Assembly: GCF_004000785.1 (NCBI RefSeq)
Contig: NZ_BILX01000060.1
Span: 1 to 40,836 of the forward strand
From: Paenibacillus ehimensis NBRC 15659
GTDB lineage: Bacteria; Bacillota; Bacilli; Paenibacillales; NBRC-103111
Direction: 5' to 3'
Length of the DNA: 40,836 bases
Positions 1 through 7,347 of the stretch are shown in pieces. Below the pieces are notes generated by a model. That model was given only the letters and a program-made list of their open reading frames with translations. It searched no databases and had not been told where the DNA came from. The translations under genes and the position numbers were made by a program. Numbering within the stretch: the stretch's first letter is position 1; every line of letters starts with the position of its first letter.

Positions 1-75
1 CAATCGACAAAAGCCGCGCCGTTAGGCCATTCAACTTTGTCGGTTGTTGTCACCTCGTTTAGCGGCGACTTTTAT

Positions 76-105
76 AATATATCACATTCGCCCAGTAGAG
101 TGCAA
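76..105 (-). promoter_or_regulatory. Probable sigma-A promoter, likely for an rRNA operon leaving the window
   Basis: On the minus strand a -35 TTGCAC (100-105) is followed after 18 nt by TATATT (76-81). An alternative -10, TATTAT, overlaps it at 74-79. It lies downstream of bofA and points off the left edge. In Bacillus subtilis the rrnA operon directly follows bofA, so an rRNA operon is the expected target. That is inference, because the downstream gene is outside the window. Confidence 0.5.
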
Positions 106-138
106 GCATTTTTTTAGACTAATTTTTGGAGCCGGGGG

Positions 139-411
139 TTACACCCCAACGACCCACAATTTCAGAGCCGCCAAAGCGGCAAGTCCGGGCAAGCCCAAAA
201 CGCTTACGGTCCCAACCGTCACAACGTTCAAAGGCAGCTCCAAATGCGTGTACGAACTGAACAGATTTAGAATATACAACAAAATCGAAGCAAATGCAAT
301 ATGCAGGCAAATCATACCTAACCATTGGAACGCATACCGATTGCGCAGCATGACCAATCCTAACAATAAACCGGACCCGACAAGCACGCTCCACAACAAG
401 TACGATTTCAC
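139..411 (-). CDS. bofA: BofA, inhibitor of pro-sigma-K processing
   Basis: This 90-residue protein is almost entirely hydrophobic, with membrane segments at about residues 4-20, 29-50 and 61-88 and a glycine/leucine-rich C-terminus (LGLPGLAALAALKL). In the BofA family the protein sits in the outer forespore membrane and holds the SpoIVFB protease inactive until the sigma-K checkpoint is passed. The start is GTG with GGAGG 7 nt upstream, and its GTGA overlaps the stop of yaaL, so the two are translationally coupled. The position after recR and yaaL matches the B. subtilis order. Sequence similarity within the family is low, so gene order carries much of the call. Confidence 0.88.
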   Translation of the reverse strand: MKSYLLWSVLVGSGLLLGLVMLRNRYAFQWLGMICLHIAFASILLYILNLFSSYTHLELPLNVVTVGTVSVLGLPGLAALAALKLWVVGV

Positions 412-695
412 GAAGACACCTCCATCGAACGGGCGGCGCAGGCTTCTCTGGCCGAGATATTCAGGTTTTTGGCCTGCTTCAGCAGCATTTCGAACCGCTT
501 CTCCGCCGCTTCGAGGGCAAAGATGGCATAATCGATCTGTTCTTTTTCGACGACGTAATCAAAGCGTCTCTGCGCCACTTCCCATTCCATATGGGCTTTA
601 CGGATTTCTTCCACCAGCAGCAGACGGTCCAGCTCGACGGCTTCGCGCTGCCGGCGGTCTTTCTTATTTCCGATTTCCCAATTCCAAAGCTTCAT
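408..695 (-). CDS. yaaL: YaaL-family protein (DUF2508)
   Basis: This small, charged, mostly helical protein of 95 residues contains the stretch KAHMEWEVAQRRFDYV, typical of the YaaL/DUF2508 family found beside recR and bofA in Bacillales. The biochemical function is unknown. There are no membrane segments or signal peptide, and the heptad-like pattern of charged and hydrophobic residues suggests a helical hairpin or coiled coil. The ATG at 695 is preferred over the TTG nine bases upstream because GGGAGG precedes it by 9 nt, whereas the TTG lies too close to that site. The gene is coupled to bofA by a 4-base overlap and separated from recR by about 216 bases that hold a structured element. Confidence 0.85.
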   Translation of the reverse strand: MKLWNWEIGNKKDRRQREAVELDRLLLVEEIRKAHMEWEVAQRRFDYVVEKEQIDYAIFALEAAEKRFEMLLKQAKNLNISAREACAARSMEVSS

Positions 696-775
696 TCCCG
701 TCAACCTCCCGATTCAAGTCACCAGGGTTTGTCCTGCTACTTAAATATGTATAGGGAGCTTAGCCAGGTTAGAAC

Positions 776-887
776 CAAAAAGAAGCCTTCTCAAAGCATC
801 CTCGCGGCGAACCGCGCAAACTATGCTTCGAGAGCTTACAGCCCCATTTGCGTAACCGCAAAATGGACGACTGCAAGCCGGCTTCTT
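776..887 (-). ncRNA. Candidate structured RNA: three-way junction ending in a U-run, between recR and yaaL
   Basis: Read on the minus strand, the closing helix pairs 880-887 with 780-787 (8 bp, AAGAAGCC with GGCTTCTT). It encloses two arms. The first pairs 871-878 with 834-841 (8 bp, one G-U) and continues as 857-866 with 844-852 (one bulge). The second pairs 823-832 with 790-799 (10 bp, one G-U), and its inner helix CGCGG/CCGCG (812-816 with 803-807) is capped by a TTCG tetraloop. The 3' strand of the closing helix runs straight into TTTTT, as in an intrinsic terminator. It could be an elaborate recR terminator, a leader for yaaL-bofA or a small RNA. I do not recognise it as a named family. 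Confidence 0.5.
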
Positions 888-911
888 GATGGTATGAAAT
901 CTATTTTATGA

Positions 912-1508
912 TCATAGCTCTCTTCTGCCTTCCAGCGCCTTGGTTAAGGTTACCTCGTCCGCATACTCGAGATCTCCTCCGACAGGCAATCCGTGAGCAA
1001 TCCGGGTCACCTTGAGGCCGAACGGGCGAACAAGCCTGGATAAATACATCGCTGTCGCTTCGCCTTCGATATTCGGGTTCGTTGCCAGAATCAGCTCCTG
1101 CACCCGCTCGTCGCTCAGCCGCTTCAGAAGATCGGCAATCCGGATTTCGTCCGGCCCGATGCCTTCCATCGGGGAAATCGCCCCGTGGAGAACATGATAG
1201 TACCCGTTAAATTCCTTGGTCCGCTCCATGGCAACCAGGTCTTTGGGCTCCTGGACGACGCAAATCACGGAAGCGTCCCGGCTTTTATCCTGACAGATGC
1301 GGCAGGGATCGGTATCGGTGATATTGCAGCATACCGAGCAATAGTGCAGATTGCGTTTGACATTCACCAGAGCTTTGGCAAAGTCGATGACATCGTCTTC
1401 CTTCATGCGCAGCACATGAAAAGCAAGACGCCCCGCCGTTTTGGGTCCGATCCCCGGCAGGCGGGAGAAGGAATCGATCAGTTTGGCTAGCGGTTCCGGA
1501 TAAAACAA
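912..1508 (-). CDS. recR: Recombination mediator RecR
   Basis: RecR works with RecF and RecO to load RecA on gapped single-stranded DNA. The 198-residue protein has the usual length and order: an N-terminal helix-hairpin-helix (LPGIGPKTAGRLAFH, about residues 17-31), a four-cysteine zinc site (C57, C60, C69, C72) and a Toprim domain from about residue 80, with the family-typical GLPVGGDLEYADEVTL near the C-terminus. The start is TTG at 1508 with AGGAG 8 nt upstream; no in-frame ATG lies close enough to compete. It follows ybaB by 68 bases, which hold a hairpin. Confidence 0.97.
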   Translation of the reverse strand: MFYPEPLAKLIDSFSRLPGIGPKTAGRLAFHVLRMKEDDVIDFAKALVNVKRNLHYCSVCCNITDTDPCRICQDKSRDASVICVVQEPKDLVAMERTKEFNGYYHVLHGAISPMEGIGPDEIRIADLLKRLSDERVQELILATNPNIEGEATAMYLSRLVRPFGLKVTRIAHGLPVGGDLEYADEVTLTKALEGRREL

Positions 1509-1535
1509 GCGATTGGCTCCTCACGCATTAAAGTT

Positions 1536-1560
1536 GAAAACCCCAGAGAAGGTTCTGGGG
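1536..1560 (-). terminator. Weak intrinsic terminator or attenuator between ybaB and recR
   Basis: The inverted repeat 1541-1547 / 1554-1560 (CCCCAGA with TCTGGGG, 6-nt loop) is followed on the minus strand by TTTTCAACTTT. The short U-run suggests partial termination that would lower recR expression relative to dnaX-ybaB. An RNA stabilising role is also possible. Confidence 0.5.
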
Positions 1561-1576
1561 CTTGATCCGGCTTCGA

Positions 1577-1888
1577 TTAGAACAATCCCGGGATATTCAT
1601 ACCGCCGGTTAATTTGGACATCTCTTTGCCGGCCATTTCTTCGGCTTTGGTCATCGCGTCGTTGATGGCGCTAAGCACCAGATCCTGCAGCATTTCCACG
1701 TCGTCCGGATCGACCGCTTCCGGCTTGATCACAACGGCCGTCACTTTCTTTTGGCCGTTCACCGTTACGCTGACGACGCCGCCTCCGGACGTACCTTCTA
1801 CGGTCCGGTTCGCAAGATCCTCCTGAGCTTTGAGCATTTGCTCCTGCATTTTTTTCACTTGCTTCATCATCTGGTTCATGTTGTTCAT
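1577..1888 (-). CDS. ybaB: YbaB/EbfC-family nucleoid-associated protein
   Basis: This 103-residue protein starts MNNMNQMMKQVKKMQEQM and carries a methionine- and lysine-rich N-terminal helix, a central beta region (TVEGTSGGGVVSVTVNG) and a C-terminal helix ending in the family's GLF. YbaB/EbfC proteins are DNA-binding dimers encoded between dnaX and recR across bacteria. An upstream in-frame start at 1945 would overlap dnaX and lacks support; the ATG at 1888 has GAGGAG about 10 nt upstream and lies 22 bases after the dnaX stop. Co-transcription with dnaX is likely. Confidence 0.95.
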   Translation of the reverse strand: MNNMNQMMKQVKKMQEQMLKAQEDLANRTVEGTSGGGVVSVTVNGQKKVTAVVIKPEAVDPDDVEMLQDLVLSAINDAMTKAEEMAGKEMSKLTGGMNIPGLF

Positions 1889-1910
1889 GAATGACACGCT
1901 CCTCGTCAGC

Positions 1911-3659
1911 TTAATCTTCTTTAATTTTAACCAAATCTTCCCCAAACAATTGAATGGCCTCGTTGATCCATTCTTCCTTCACGCCGCCGGATGCCCCTTC
2001 GTCCTCCGGTACGAGCTGCAGCTCCTCCTTCGGTCCGTCGCCGGGCTTCGCTTGGTCGGCGGCAGCCTTCCAATCCTTCAGCATCATGGTAACGAGACGG
2101 TAGGGCTGACCGTAAACTTCGGCCAACGCCTGTTCGATCAGCTGCTTGTTGGCCGGCTTCTCGGTCGTCTCCCGGTGCATGGCGCTCTTGAAGGCTACGA
2201 GCACGTTGCCGTCGTGGACCGAAACGGGCTCCCCGTCCACAAGCCACGCATGAACGGTGATCTTCAGCTCTTTTACCCGCCCAAGCACCTGGCTCCACTG
2301 CTGGACGACGTTGCGGAAGGCCGGATCTTCCCTGCCCTGCAGGTAAGCGTCCAGCTTCTCGATCTTCTTGGTGACGGCGGGAGCAGGCGCCGGACGCGCG
2401 CTCGAACCGGATACAGGGCCCGCAGCTGCGGGGGCGACGCCCTGCTTCAGCAGCTGTGACAGCTGCTCCTCCAACCGTTGAATGCGGTTCATCAGCTGTC
2501 CGACTACCCCGTCCTGACGTTCCGAAACCGGTGAACCGCCTGCGCTCGTTCCGCCTGCCGGAGCGGACGACGCGCCCGCCTGACTGCAGAGCTTCATGAG
2601 CGCGACTTCCAGCAGCGTCTGCGGCTGAACGGAATATTTCATCTCCGTCTGATAATAGTTCAACGTATCGATCATGGCAATCAACGCCTCGGACGAAAAC
2701 CGCTGCGCCACCTCGGCAAACCGTTTTACGTCGAGAATGCGCTCGGTGAGCGCCTGCGAGCCGGGAACCATTTTGACCATCAGCAGGTCGCGGAAATAAT
2801 AGATCAGGCTCTCCATGCACTTGTCGGCGCTTTTGCCTTCCTGCATGAACGTATCGATTAACCGCAAAGCGGCGCCTACGTCCCGATCCTGGATAGCCCC
2901 CACCAGCCGCTCGAATTGATCCGAAGCCATCCCGCCCGTAATCGACAGGACATCGTCATACGTCACCCGGGCGCCTGAAAAAGCGATGATCTGATCGAGC
3001 AGGCTGAGCGCATCGCGCATGCCGCCATCGGATAGCCGCGCGATGAACGCCAGCGCGTCATCATCGCACTCGATCCGTTCGTCGGCGCACACTTGACGGA
3101 GCCGCTCCACCTGCTCCTCAAGCGACACACGGCGAAAATCGAACCGCTGACAGCGCGAAATAATGGTGGCAGGCAGCTTATGAGGCTCCGTCGTAGCCAA
3201 AATAAACATGACATGGGCCGGGGGCTCCTCCAACGTCTTAAGCAGCGCGTTGAACGCCTCCGTCGTCAGCATATGCACCTCGTCGATGATATACACCTTC
3301 TGGCGCACTTCGGTCGGCGCATACTTCACTTTATCCCGGATATCGCGGATTTCGTCCACGCCGCGGTTGGAGGCGGCATCAATCTCGACGACATCCATCA
3401 CCGTGCCTTCGGTAATGCGCACGCATGCATCGCATTCATTGCAGGGTTCGACGCCCGGCCCGTTCAAGCAGTTGACGGCTTTGGCCAAAATTTTGGCCGT
3501 GGTCGTTTTCCCGGTCCCGCGGGGACCGCTGAATAAATAGGCGTGGCTGAATCGCCCTTCGCGAAGCGAGTTTTGTAAGGTTTGGACAATATGCTTTTGG
3601 CCGACCATATCGTGGAACGACTGCGGCCGCCACGTTCGATATAAGGCGATATGTGCCAT
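1911..3659 (-). CDS. dnaX: DNA polymerase III subunit gamma/tau
   Basis: This is the clamp-loader ATPase of the replisome. The 582-residue protein has a Walker A motif GPRGTGKT at residues 45-52, a zinc module with C64, C73, C76 and C79, a DEVH Walker B, and the family stretch FNALLKTLEEPP. A variable proline/alanine-rich linker (about residues 365-425) leads to a C-terminal tau-type region. I see no obvious slippage-prone A-run in the linker, so a separate short gamma form is not evident. The ATG at 3659 has GGAGAGGG just upstream, and a good sigma-A promoter lies 30-60 bases away. It heads the dnaX-ybaB-recR cluster. Confidence 0.97.
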   Translation of the reverse strand: MAHIALYRTWRPQSFHDMVGQKHIVQTLQNSLREGRFSHAYLFSGPRGTGKTTTAKILAKAVNCLNGPGVEPCNECDACVRITEGTVMDVVEIDAASNRGVDEIRDIRDKVKYAPTEVRQKVYIIDEVHMLTTEAFNALLKTLEEPPAHVMFILATTEPHKLPATIISRCQRFDFRRVSLEEQVERLRQVCADERIECDDDALAFIARLSDGGMRDALSLLDQIIAFSGARVTYDDVLSITGGMASDQFERLVGAIQDRDVGAALRLIDTFMQEGKSADKCMESLIYYFRDLLMVKMVPGSQALTERILDVKRFAEVAQRFSSEALIAMIDTLNYYQTEMKYSVQPQTLLEVALMKLCSQAGASSAPAGGTSAGGSPVSERQDGVVGQLMNRIQRLEEQLSQLLKQGVAPAAAGPVSGSSARPAPAPAVTKKIEKLDAYLQGREDPAFRNVVQQWSQVLGRVKELKITVHAWLVDGEPVSVHDGNVLVAFKSAMHRETTEKPANKQLIEQALAEVYGQPYRLVTMMLKDWKAAADQAKPGDGPKEELQLVPEDEGASGGVKEEWINEAIQLFGEDLVKIKED

Positions 3660-3689
3660 CTTGCCCTCTCCAATGATTGTTTGTCGTCT

Positions 3690-3718
3690 ATTATACTACA
3701 CTTGGAGGGAGGATTGAA
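3690..3718 (-). promoter_or_regulatory. Sigma-A promoter of the dnaX operon
   Basis: On the minus strand the -35 TTCAAT (3713-3718), a 17-nt spacer and a perfect -10 TATAAT (3690-3695) lie 31 bases before the dnaX start. This gives dnaX its own promoter in the short gap after the histidine kinase gene. Confidence 0.7.
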
Positions 3719-3729
3719 GCCGCGCCGCT

Positions 3730-4791
3730 TTAAGGAAACGGAATGCTGACGGTAAAGGTCGTGCCGTACCCTTTGGACGAGACCCGGATGTGCCCTCCGA
3801 TATCGTGAATGATCCGCTGGCAAACCGACAGGCCCAGACCCGTTCCTTCGGCCTTCGTCGTAAAAAATGGATCGAAAATTTTATCGATCACATAGGCGGG
3901 GATGCCCGGACCGGTATCATGGATCTCGATATTGACCAAGCGTTCCTCCAAATCGACTTTCTCGCTTACCGTCAAAATACCCCCTTCTCCCATGGCTTCG
4001 ATTCCGTTTTTGCTGATATTCAGAAACACCTGCTTCAGCATCTCACGGTCCGCTACCACATGCGGCAGTCCGTAGAGCGATTCATATTGAACGACGACCC
4101 GGTGAAGGATCGCTTCGTTATTGATAATAGGCAGAATGTCGCGCAGTACTTCGGAGATGTCCACTTCATCGTAGGTAACGTTCTTCGGCTTACCGAGCAG
4201 CAAAAATTCATTGACCAGCTCGTTGATCCGATTGATTTCTTTCAGCATGACCACGGTATACCCGTCTTCGCGTTCCATGCCCTGCTCCTGAAAGGTTTTG
4301 CGCAGAACCTGCAAAAAGCCCTTGATCGACGTGAGCGGGTTGCGGATTTCGTGGGCCGTGCCTGCGGCAATTTGGCCGATCATCGCCAGTCGGTCGCTGC
4401 GCTGCACCTGCTCCTCCAGGGACCGCAGGTTGGTGACGTCCTTGAAAATAAGATAAGCTCCGACGATCCGCTCATCTTCGTCCCGAAGCACACTGGAATC
4501 GACCAGCAGCTCGTATCGCTCCTGGTTATTGGTCCAAGACAAGGCATGGTTGCGTACGACCATCCCGTCCAATATGCTCCGCTGTACCAACCAGTGCTCG
4601 GCAGGCAGATCGGCAAAAATGGCATCCAACGATTGGTGGAGAACCTTTTCTCTTTCTAACCCCAGCACCCGGCAAGCCATGTCGCTGATATCGATCAGCT
4701 CAAATTCGGTATTGATCAGCATCACTCCCAGATTGACGTCCCTAAGGAATATGCCGGCAAAGCGTTGAAGCAAGGTCAGTTCGTGCCGCAT
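3730..4791 (-). CDS. Soluble PAS-domain sensor histidine kinase, sporulation-kinase-like
   Basis: The protein has 353 residues. A PAS-like sensor region (about 15-125) is followed by a HisKA dimerisation helix with the H-box HEIRNPLTS (phospho-acceptor His147) and a HATPase domain with the N-box (NISKNGIEAM), DTGPGIP, FFTTK and GTGLGL motifs. No membrane segment or signal peptide is visible, so it should be cytoplasmic. Soluble PAS kinases of this form in spore formers often phosphorylate Spo0F, and spo0F lies about 7 kb away in this window, but no partner regulator is adjacent. The ATG at 4791 has GGAGG 6 nt upstream; an in-frame ATG seven codons earlier overlaps nothing but lacks such a site. 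Confidence 0.85.
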   Translation of the reverse strand: MRHELTLLQRFAGIFLRDVNLGVMLINTEFELIDISDMACRVLGLEREKVLHQSLDAIFADLPAEHWLVQRSILDGMVVRNHALSWTNNQERYELLVDSSVLRDEDERIVGAYLIFKDVTNLRSLEEQVQRSDRLAMIGQIAAGTAHEIRNPLTSIKGFLQVLRKTFQEQGMEREDGYTVVMLKEINRINELVNEFLLLGKPKNVTYDEVDISEVLRDILPIINNEAILHRVVVQYESLYGLPHVVADREMLKQVFLNISKNGIEAMGEGGILTVSEKVDLEERLVNIEIHDTGPGIPAYVIDKIFDPFFTTKAEGTGLGLSVCQRIIHDIGGHIRVSSKGYGTTFTVSIPFP

Positions 4792-4916
4792 CGTCTTCCT
4801 CCCCCCATTCATCAGCGGATAGCCGTGCGCAATGGGTGTATGATTATGGTTTACTTAGCCTGGTTAACTTTAGTATACAATTCTCCTATTTTTTTCATTT
4901 TCCTTCTTATCAAATA

Positions 4917-4966
4917 CAAAAAAACACCAAGTTCGACAAGCTTTAAAAGCTCTTGATCTTGGTGTT
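4917..4966 (-). terminator. Bidirectional intrinsic terminator after the SRP RNA
   Basis: Arms 4923-4931 and 4958-4966 (AACACCAAG with CTTGGTGTT) enclose a smaller AGCTTTTAAAAGCT-type stem. On the minus strand the helix is followed by TTTTTTTG, which would end the SRP RNA transcript. The plus strand also has a T-rich run after it. Confidence 0.85.
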
Positions 4967-4984
4967 CTTATTTTTATTATAAGG

Positions 4985-5252
4985 AAACCGCGCACCTACC
5001 TTGATATTACGATCCAAGTGGAATTTTTATCGTCAGCTCAAGTTAGGCCACCCTCCGGCACATGAAACTTCCTGCTTATGGCTGCTTCCTTCCGGACCTG
5101 ACCAGATTCACAGGCATCCATTGCGGAGGACCCGACTCTCAACACCAACTTTAAAACCCAAACCTTACATCGCAATACCGCGAATAGGCGTTCGACCCCG
5201 CTGCAGCGGATTGCGGGTTACAGGGCACCGCTACCTCCCCGTCTAGCACGGC
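4985..5252 (-). ncRNA. ffs: Signal recognition particle RNA, long (Bacillus-type) form
   Basis: The conserved SRP54-binding hairpin GGAAGGAAGCAGCC is at 5080-5093 on the minus strand. The 5' Alu-type domain is also present: GTGCTAGACGGGGAGG followed by GGTGCCCTGTAACCCGC near 5200-5250. A length of about 268 nt with an Alu domain matches the scRNA of Bacillales rather than the 4.5S form of proteobacteria. The 5' end is set by the promoter at 5260-5288; the 3' end is approximate and lies just before the terminator at 4917-4966. The RNA pairs with Ffh to target proteins to the membrane. Confidence 0.93.
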
Positions 5253-5259
5253 ATACATA

Positions 5260-5288
5260 AGTATAGTCGATTCGTGTCCAAATAGCAA
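5260..5288 (-). promoter_or_regulatory. Sigma-A promoter of the SRP RNA gene
   Basis: On the minus strand -35 TTGCTA (5283-5288), a 17-nt spacer and -10 TATACT (5260-5265) place the start site at about 5252, where the SRP RNA begins. It sits immediately after the stop of the lipoprotein gene. Confidence 0.8.
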
Positions 5289-5298
5289 CCTCAAGGGG

Positions 5299-5688
5299 TT
5301 ATTTAGCAGTAACGGTAACGATAGCATTGTATCTGGGCGCGGCCGCGGCCAAACCTTCGGCGGCTCCCTGCCGGATTCGTTCCATTTCTTCCGGTGAAGT
5401 TTGGGCGGGAGCATTCAAACGAACGTAGGCGGTCGGTCCGTTCAAGCTGATGCTTGTGATGCCGACATTCGGAAACCGCTGGCTAATCGCATTCTGCATG
5501 ACGCGCAGATCGTCGGGATACGTGCGGAAGCTGGCACTGAGCGGCATATTCGGGTTCGTCCCGGTAATCCCGAGTACGCCGTCCCGGGTATGCGTCGCGG
5601 AATTTTTGGTGAACTTCTGCTGCTGACAAGCCGCAAGCCCGGACAACGCCAAAGCTGCGCTCAGCAGAACGGCAAGCGATCTTAACAA
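5299..5688 (-). CDS. Small secreted lipoprotein, possibly YhcN/YlaJ-like
   Basis: The 129-residue product has a lipoprotein signal peptide: MLRS, a hydrophobic core, and the lipobox LAAC with Cys21 as the lipidation site. A short polar region is followed by one compact alpha/beta domain ending AIVTVTAK. This architecture recalls the YhcN/YlaJ sporulation lipoproteins, whose roles in spore germination are poorly defined, but the match is weak and I give no symbol. The start is TTG at 5688 with AGGAGG 9 nt upstream; a GTG ten bases upstream is out of frame. The Shine-Dalgarno site lies inside the 3' arm of a long hairpin (5698-5744), so translation may be controlled by RNA folding. Confidence 0.72.
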   Translation of the reverse strand: MLRSLAVLLSAALALSGLAACQQQKFTKNSATHTRDGVLGITGTNPNMPLSASFRTYPDDLRVMQNAISQRFPNVGITSISLNGPTAYVRLNAPAQTSPEEMERIRQGAAEGLAAAAPRYNAIVTVTAK

Positions 5689-5697
5689 ATGAAAACA

Positions 5698-5744
5698 CCT
5701 CCTGCGGCTCTAAGATCGGATGATCTTAGGATAGCCACAGGAGG
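5698..5744 (-). promoter_or_regulatory. Stable hairpin that occludes the ribosome site of the lipoprotein gene
   Basis: On the minus strand CCTCCTGTGGCT (5744-5733) pairs with AGCCGCAGGAGG (5709-5698) through 12 bp including one G-U. After a 3-nt bulge, CTAAGATC pairs with GATCTTAG over a 4-nt loop. The AGGAGG in the 3' arm is the ribosome site for the TTG at 5688. No long U-run follows, so a pure terminator is less likely than translational control or an mRNA processing signal after rpmE. Confidence 0.65.
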
Positions 5745-5776
5745 CGCGCTTATGCCGTTATGCTGCTGGCAACAAA

Positions 5777-5974
5777 TTACATGCCGTATTTCTTTTTGAA
5801 TTTATCGACGCGACCGCCGGCATCCACAAATTTTTGCTTCCCGGTAAAGAACGGGTGGCAAGCGGAGCAAATCTCTACACGAAGATTTTGCTTAATGGAT
5901 CCCGTTTCAAACGTGTTACCGCATGCGCAAGTAACCGTCGTTTGATGATAAGTCGGATGAATCGCTTCTTTCAT
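5777..5974 (-). CDS. rpmE: 50S ribosomal protein L31, zinc-binding type
   Basis: The 65-residue protein MKEAIHPTYHQ... ends in the family-typical KFVDAGGRVDKFKKKYGM. Cysteines at 16, 18, 37 and 40 form the zinc site of the C+ class of L31, the form used when zinc is sufficient. The ATG at 5974 has AGAGGTG about 8 nt upstream; an in-frame start 17 codons earlier would add non-homologous residues. Its own promoter overlaps the 3' end of the radical SAM gene. rpmE next to rho is a conserved arrangement in Bacillales. Confidence 0.97.
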   Translation of the reverse strand: MKEAIHPTYHQTTVTCACGNTFETGSIKQNLRVEICSACHPFFTGKQKFVDAGGRVDKFKKKYGM

Positions 5975-6042
5975 TGCCCTTTCACCTCTTTTGCCCTGAA
6001 ACACCATGTGAATCAGAGTTGTCATTTAAACACACATGAGCG

Positions 6043-6072
6043 ATTATATCACGTTCATTAGCCGCGCTGCAA
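6043..6072 (-). promoter_or_regulatory. Sigma-A promoter of rpmE
   Basis: On the minus strand -35 TTGCAG (6067-6072), an 18-nt spacer and a perfect -10 TATAAT (6043-6048) lie about 70 bases before the rpmE start. The -35 is inside the last codons of the radical SAM gene. Confidence 0.65.
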
Positions 6073-7335
6073 CTGTTTCTTGCGCCGCTCCGCCAGCTCG
6101 TCCGGAATATGCGTATACGATCCGAGCACGACATCCGGCAGCTCCTCCCGGAATATGTCCAGCATCTGCTTCATGCCGTACCGTTCCCCCCGGGCCGCAG
6201 GAATGAGGCTCAAATAGCTCTCCGGATCGATGTTCAGGTTCCGCAGCTGGATCAGCTTCAAATCGGTCCGGCGGGCAAATTCGATCATCGCTTCGATCTC
6301 TTCTTCCCGATCGGTGACACCCGGGAAAATAAGATAGTTAATCGATGTGACAACCCCTTTGTCGGCCGCGTAGCGCAGCGATTTCTCGACATTGCGCAGC
6401 GTATAGCCGCGCGGCTTGTAATAGGCGTTGTAATGGTCGTCCAGCGCGCTGATCGTACTGACGCGCATCAAGTCGAGGCCGGCGTCCACGATGCCGCGGA
6501 TATGATCGGTCAAGCCGGCGTTCGTGTTGATGTTAATGTAGCCCAAGTCGGTCCGGCGGCGCACTTCGCGGATCGCTTCGATGATCGTCTTGGCTTGGGT
6601 AGAGGGCTCGCCTTCGCAGCCTTGCCCGAAGCTGATGATGCTCTCGGGCGTCTTCAAATGCTCCAGCATCACCTGCACGACTTCTTCCGTCGAGGGCTTA
6701 AAGTTCATCCGGGTCTGCGGCGCCGGAAAGCCGCTATCGTCCGGTTGCTCGGAGATACAGCCGAAGCAGCCGGCATTACACGAAAATGAGACCGGAACCG
6801 CACCTTCCCAACGGTTCAAAAAGGTATTGGAGGCCGTCAGGCACTCGTATCCGAGGGCACAATTCGACAAATGCTGAAAGAGCCGGTTGTCCTTGTATTC
6901 CCCAAGAATCCGCTTTACGCCAAGCTCCAATTCGTCGGGATCGCAGTTTCGCGGGTTCCAGCGCTCCGGATCGTCGCAAGCCTCGGCTGCGACATAGAAG
7001 CCGCCGTCTTTCCAAACCACCGTGGTATAGCCAAATAAAGGCAGCACTTTGGATTTATCGGCCTTCACGTAACCGGGCAGCAGCAGGCGGGTAAAGCTCT
7101 GCGGAAGCAGGGCTCCGACCGCGGTGACGTCCCCCGGCACCACCTGCATCTCGCCCGTACGCTTATGAACGCCGACCGGCCGCGTATCCGGCAGGCTGAC
7201 GAGAGTGGCTCCTTCGGGCAGCGGAATCAGCTCGTCTTCCATGATTTCCGTTACCATCTCGCCGCTGCGGCCAAGGCCCGTGTAGTCCGGATGGTCGAAC
7301 AGGTTGCCGTCACGGTCCGCATAAACCAGATTCAT
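6058..7335 (-). CDS. Radical SAM protein of unknown function, between rho and rpmE
   Basis: The 425-residue protein has a radical SAM cluster motif CNAGCFGC at residues 186-193 (CxxxCxxC: C186, C190, C193), followed by the expected core elements: a GQGCEGEP glycine motif, NINTNAGL, and a strand ending INYLIFPGVTD. An N-terminal region of about 170 residues has no recognisable domain; it contains further cysteines (C120, C131, C159, C165) that could bind metal. I do not recognise a substrate. The start ATG has AGGAGG 5 nt upstream, and the gene begins 12 bases after the rho stop, so both share a transcript. No peptide substrate gene is adjacent. Confidence 0.85.
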   Translation of the reverse strand: MNLVYADRDGNLFDHPDYTGLGRSGEMVTEIMEDELIPLPEGATLVSLPDTRPVGVHKRTGEMQVVPGDVTAVGALLPQSFTRLLLPGYVKADKSKVLPLFGYTTVVWKDGGFYVAAEACDDPERWNPRNCDPDELELGVKRILGEYKDNRLFQHLSNCALGYECLTASNTFLNRWEGAVPVSFSCNAGCFGCISEQPDDSGFPAPQTRMNFKPSTEEVVQVMLEHLKTPESIISFGQGCEGEPSTQAKTIIEAIREVRRRTDLGYININTNAGLTDHIRGIVDAGLDLMRVSTISALDDHYNAYYKPRGYTLRNVEKSLRYAADKGVVTSINYLIFPGVTDREEEIEAMIEFARRTDLKLIQLRNLNIDPESYLSLIPAARGERYGMKQMLDIFREELPDVVLGSYTHIPDELAERRKKQLQRG

Positions 7336-7347
7336 AAGTGCCTCCTT

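Noticed and set aside
44..754. Plus-strand frame of 236 codons
   Set aside because: Antisense to bofA and yaaL, whose ribosome sites and coupled overlap support the minus strand.
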